NCBI GenBank assembly: GCA_021793175.1
Contig: JAJYTH010000015.1
Coordinates: forward strand, 1-48,462
Direction of reading: 5' to 3'
Source of the DNA: Actinomycetes bacterium
GTDB taxonomy: Bacteria > Actinomycetota > Actinomycetes > Mycobacteriales > Pseudonocardiaceae
Length of the DNA stretch: 48,462 bases
Each line of letters opens with the position of its first letter. Within the stretch, counting starts at the first letter, position 1. The translations under genes and the position numbers were made by a program. The notes beneath the pieces were generated by a model. That model did not search any database. It was not told the origin of the DNA and saw only the letters and a program-made list of their open reading frames with translations. Shown piece by piece: positions 46,264-48,462 of the stretch.

Positions 46264-47413
46264 GCACCACGCGGTCGTCGCTGGACACCGGCTCCCCACC
46301 GACCTTGTTGACCGTGCCCGCGATGGCGACGTCCTGCGTCACCTGATCGAGGCTGCCGATGCGGCCGTAGCTGGTGCCGTTCTCACCGTCCAGCGTGATC
46401 TGGGGTTCGCCCCCGACCGAGCCGTCCTCGGTGAGCGGCAGGTTCTGGACGTTGCCCGCTTCTTCCGTGGACACGGCGAGCGTGTCGGTCCAGTCCGAGC
46501 AGCCACTGACCCCCGGCTGGTCCTTCCACGTCCATACCGGTGTGGTCAGTTCGGCGCCGGATTCGAGGCGATGCACCGCGTCTTCTCGCTCGGCCTGGTC
46601 GGTGACCCACAGCCGGGAGCCGTCCGCGGCGCGGCACATCCCTCCGGGGGCGTGCAAGCCGCTGGCGTACACGGCCGAACCGGCCTTCGGGTTGTCCTCG
46701 GCGGGCTTTCCCGAGGGGTCGATGCGCAGGACTTTGCCCGCCAGCGACTCGCTGTCGGCCGCGGCGCCGGAGTCACCGGCGTCTCCGGTGGCGACCAGCA
46801 GGGAACCGTCCTCGTCGGCCAACAGGGCGCCCCTATTGTTGTCGGCCCCTTTCGGGATGCCGGTGAGCACGGGCTTGGCTGGCTGCCCTTCGGCGAACCG
46901 CACGACCCGGTTGTCGGTGGCGGTCGTGATGTAGGCGAAGACGAGACCGTCCTCGGCGTAGGTGGGGGAGAGGGCGAGCCCGGTCAGTCCGCCGTCTCCG
47001 GTGGCCTCGACGTCGAGGGTGGCGAACTCGCGGGGCTCTCCGTCGGTTCCGACGAGGAACACCCGGCCACTGCGTCGTTCACCGGCGAGCGCGGTGATGC
47101 TGGAGCCGTCCGAGGGCAGCGCCGCCACGGCCGACACGGTGTCGAGACAGGTGGCGATGACCGCCTTGTCGTAGTCGGTGCAGCCGTCGGGCGGTGGCAA
47201 AGGGGTCGTCGACGTGGACGGGTCGTCGGGCGTGGGGGGCGAATCCGCCTCCGGAAGTTGTGGTTGAGGCCCGGCCTCGGCCGTCAGTTCGGGCGCGGCG
47301 CGCCAGTCGGTGGCGGCGGTCGAATCGTCGAATTCGGCACATCCCGCAAGTCCCAGCGCGGCACAGGCCATGACGGCTACTGGCCACGAGCGTCTCGGAG
47401 CTGCGCTGCGCAC
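46223..47413 (-). CDS. lppZ: Lipoprotein of the PQQ-dependent sugar dehydrogenase (GSDH) family, LppZ-like
   Basis: The 396-aa precursor has a signal peptide with lipobox LGLAGC (Cys25), so it should be anchored to the outer face of the cytoplasmic membrane. A Pro/Thr-rich linker (about 45-75) leads to a beta-propeller of the GSDH/sorbosone dehydrogenase type (GGLTGLALSPTYAEDGLVF, ADNNRGALLADEDGSLLVATGD, GKVLRIDPSGKPAEDNP, YASGLHAPGGM). M. tuberculosis Rv3006 (LppZ) is of this kind and lies in the corresponding position after gatB. Whether it binds PQQ or oxidises a sugar is unproven. It converges on, and overlaps, the upstream membrane-protein gene. Confidence 0.82.
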   Translation of the reverse strand: MRSAAPRRSWPVAVMACAALGLAGCAEFDDSTAATDWRAAPELTAEAGPQPQLPEADSPPTPDDPSTSTTPLPPPDGCTDYDKAVIATCLDTVSAVAALPSDGSSITALAGERRSGRVFLVGTDGEPREFATLDVEATGDGGLTGLALSPTYAEDGLVFAYITTATDNRVVRFAEGQPAKPVLTGIPKGADNNRGALLADEDGSLLVATGDAGDSGAAADSESLAGKVLRIDPSGKPAEDNPKAGSAVYASGLHAPGGMCRAADGSRLWVTDQAEREDAVHRLESGAELTTPVWTWKDQPGVSGCSDWTDTLAVSTEEAGNVQNLPLTEDGSVGGEPQITLDGENGTSYGRIGSLDQVTQDVAIAGTVNKVGGEPVSSDDRVVLIVRQPASGSGRD

Positions 47414-47485
47414 AGTTGCTCAGCCTAGGGTGTCGTACGTGAACCTCCGGTAAGCGGGGCGGGAGAAATCGGCCACTATGGATGT

Positions 47486-48397
47486 GTGACGATCACTGTT
47501 CTCGTTCCGGACGACGACGGCATGACCGCGTTGTCGGAGGTGGCCGGGGTACGCCCGGTGCGATACGGCCTCACCGAGCCGCTGCCCGCGGAGGCCGCCG
47601 AGGCAGAGGTGCTGATCCCCGGTGCCCGAGCCGCTGATGTGCTCCCCTTGCTCGACGCGATGCCCAGGCTGCGCTTGATCCAGTTGTTGTCGGCCGGAGC
47701 GGAGGACTGGTCGGAGGCCCTTCCGGAGGGTGTGTTGTTGTCCACCTGTCGTGGCGCACACGGCGGCAGTACGGCCGAGTGGGTGATGGCGGTGTTGCTG
47801 TCGTGGTGTCGGCGACTGCCGGAGTTCGCCGAAGCGCAGAGGGCGCGGCGGTGGTCCCGGCTCACCGCGGACACGCTCCAGGGCAAACGGGTCCTCGTCG
47901 TGGGCGCGGGCGATGTCGGCAACCAGCTGCGGTGCAGGCTGGAGCCGTTCGACGCGTGGGTGACGATGGTGGGAATGTCGGCCCGCGGCGAGGTCTACAG
48001 CGTGGAGGACCTGCCTGAGTTGTTGCCCGACACCGACATCGTGGTGCTGCTGGTGCCGCTGACGTCGCGGACACGGGGACTGGTCGACGCGGAGTTCCTC
48101 GGAGCCCTGCCCGACGGGGCCTTACTGGTGAACGCTTCTCGGGGAGCGGTGGTGGACACCGCCGCGTTGCTGGCCGAATTGGAGTCGGGACGGCTGAAGG
48201 CGGCATTGGACGTCACGGACCCCGAGCCGCTGCCGGACGACCATCCGCTGTGGGAACTGCCGAACGTGGTCATCACCCCGCACGTCGGTGGCGCGGTGGT
48301 CGATGCGCGCCGACGTTCCTATGTGGTCGCGGCGGCGGAGATCGAACGGTACGTGTTGGGCGAGTTGCCGAACAACCTCGTCCGGGGCGAGTACTGA
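47486..48397 (+). CDS. D-isomer-specific 2-hydroxyacid dehydrogenase
   Basis: The 303-aa NAD(P)-dependent enzyme has the dinucleotide motif VVGAGDVGNQL (about 138-148) and the catalytic trio Arg (NASRGAVVDTAALL), Glu (DVTDPEPLPDDHPLW) and His (ITPHVGGAV). It reduces a 2-oxoacid or oxidises a D-2-hydroxyacid; the substrate is unknown. GTG 47486 is taken; a TATGGAT just upstream could be a -10, which would make the transcript nearly leaderless. It is divergent from lppZ. The 65 bases after the stop hold nothing I recognise. Confidence 0.85.
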   Translation: MTITVLVPDDDGMTALSEVAGVRPVRYGLTEPLPAEAAEAEVLIPGARAADVLPLLDAMPRLRLIQLLSAGAEDWSEALPEGVLLSTCRGAHGGSTAEWVMAVLLSWCRRLPEFAEAQRARRWSRLTADTLQGKRVLVVGAGDVGNQLRCRLEPFDAWVTMVGMSARGEVYSVEDLPELLPDTDIVVLLVPLTSRTRGLVDAEFLGALPDGALLVNASRGAVVDTAALLAELESGRLKAALDVTDPEPLPDDHPLWELPNVVITPHVGGAVVDARRRSYVVAAAEIERYVLGELPNNLVRGEY

Positions 48398-48462
48398 GCA
48401 ACGTCGATTCGAAGTGACGCCCCGACCTCGGCGCTTGCGGTACTGCGCGGTGGGAAGCGATC

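Overview
The window is high-GC DNA with many GTG starts, dense packing, 4-bp GTGA/ATGA stop-start overlaps and actinobacterial protein families. An Emb-type arabinosyltransferase remnant (arabinogalactan cell wall), DUF6480 and the gene order around ligA and gatCAB point to a mycolata-like actinomycete of the Pseudonocardiaceae. Saccharomonospora or Amycolatopsis is my best guess; I could not confirm it by search. I saw no rRNA, tRNA, complete insertion sequence, CRISPR array or prophage.

Layout. 1-1.2 kb: small genes (a 58-aa peptide, a 62-aa conserved protein, a DUF6480 membrane protein) behind three SigF/SigB-like promoters. 1.3-6.2 kb: type II NADH dehydrogenase, an inverted pair of 21-bp repeat arrays, then an ATP-grasp ligase coupled to a CocE/NonD hydrolase. 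6.2-10.8 kb: a Gre-type factor and Tex (minus strand), divergent from ilvD. 11-17 kb: a cobalamin block (cobB; cobU-cobT-cobS on the minus strand) interrupted by a truncated arabinosyltransferase pseudogene and bordered by an internally deleted gltB remnant. 17.8-24.6 kb: a glutaryl-CoA-dehydrogenase-like gene, a small conserved protein, and a three-gene unit of GntR regulator, hydroxyacid-oxoacid transhydrogenase and FAD/Fe-S D-2-hydroxyacid dehydrogenase. 24.7-27.9 kb: a broken phosphotransferase, mtnA and an MFS transporter.

27.9-48.4 kb: a conserved actinobacterial backbone. The order cysteine desulfurase, mnmA, MetE-like protein, ligA, ACT protein, gatC, gatA, gatB, LppZ-like lipoprotein matches M. 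tuberculosis Rv3025c-Rv3006 as I remember it. Two accessory blocks lie inside it: 30.8-36.0 kb (an internally duplicated membrane protein, acyl-CoA synthetase, MBL hydrolase, nitrilase) and 40.2-41.4 kb (GNAT acetyltransferase and a voltage-sensor-like membrane protein). A 2-hydroxyacid dehydrogenase closes the window.

Two themes stand out. (1) A strictly 21-bp-periodic repeat family (core CGTGTCCGC) sits just after the 3' ends of several genes with the same polarity relative to the gene. (2) Decay is concentrated between 11 and 25 kb: three broken genes (emb, gltB, phosphotransferase) plus a CobB whose glutaminase nucleophile Cys is replaced by Arg. The most system-like candidates are the ATP-grasp/CocE pair and the 2-hydroxyglutarate shuttle operon.
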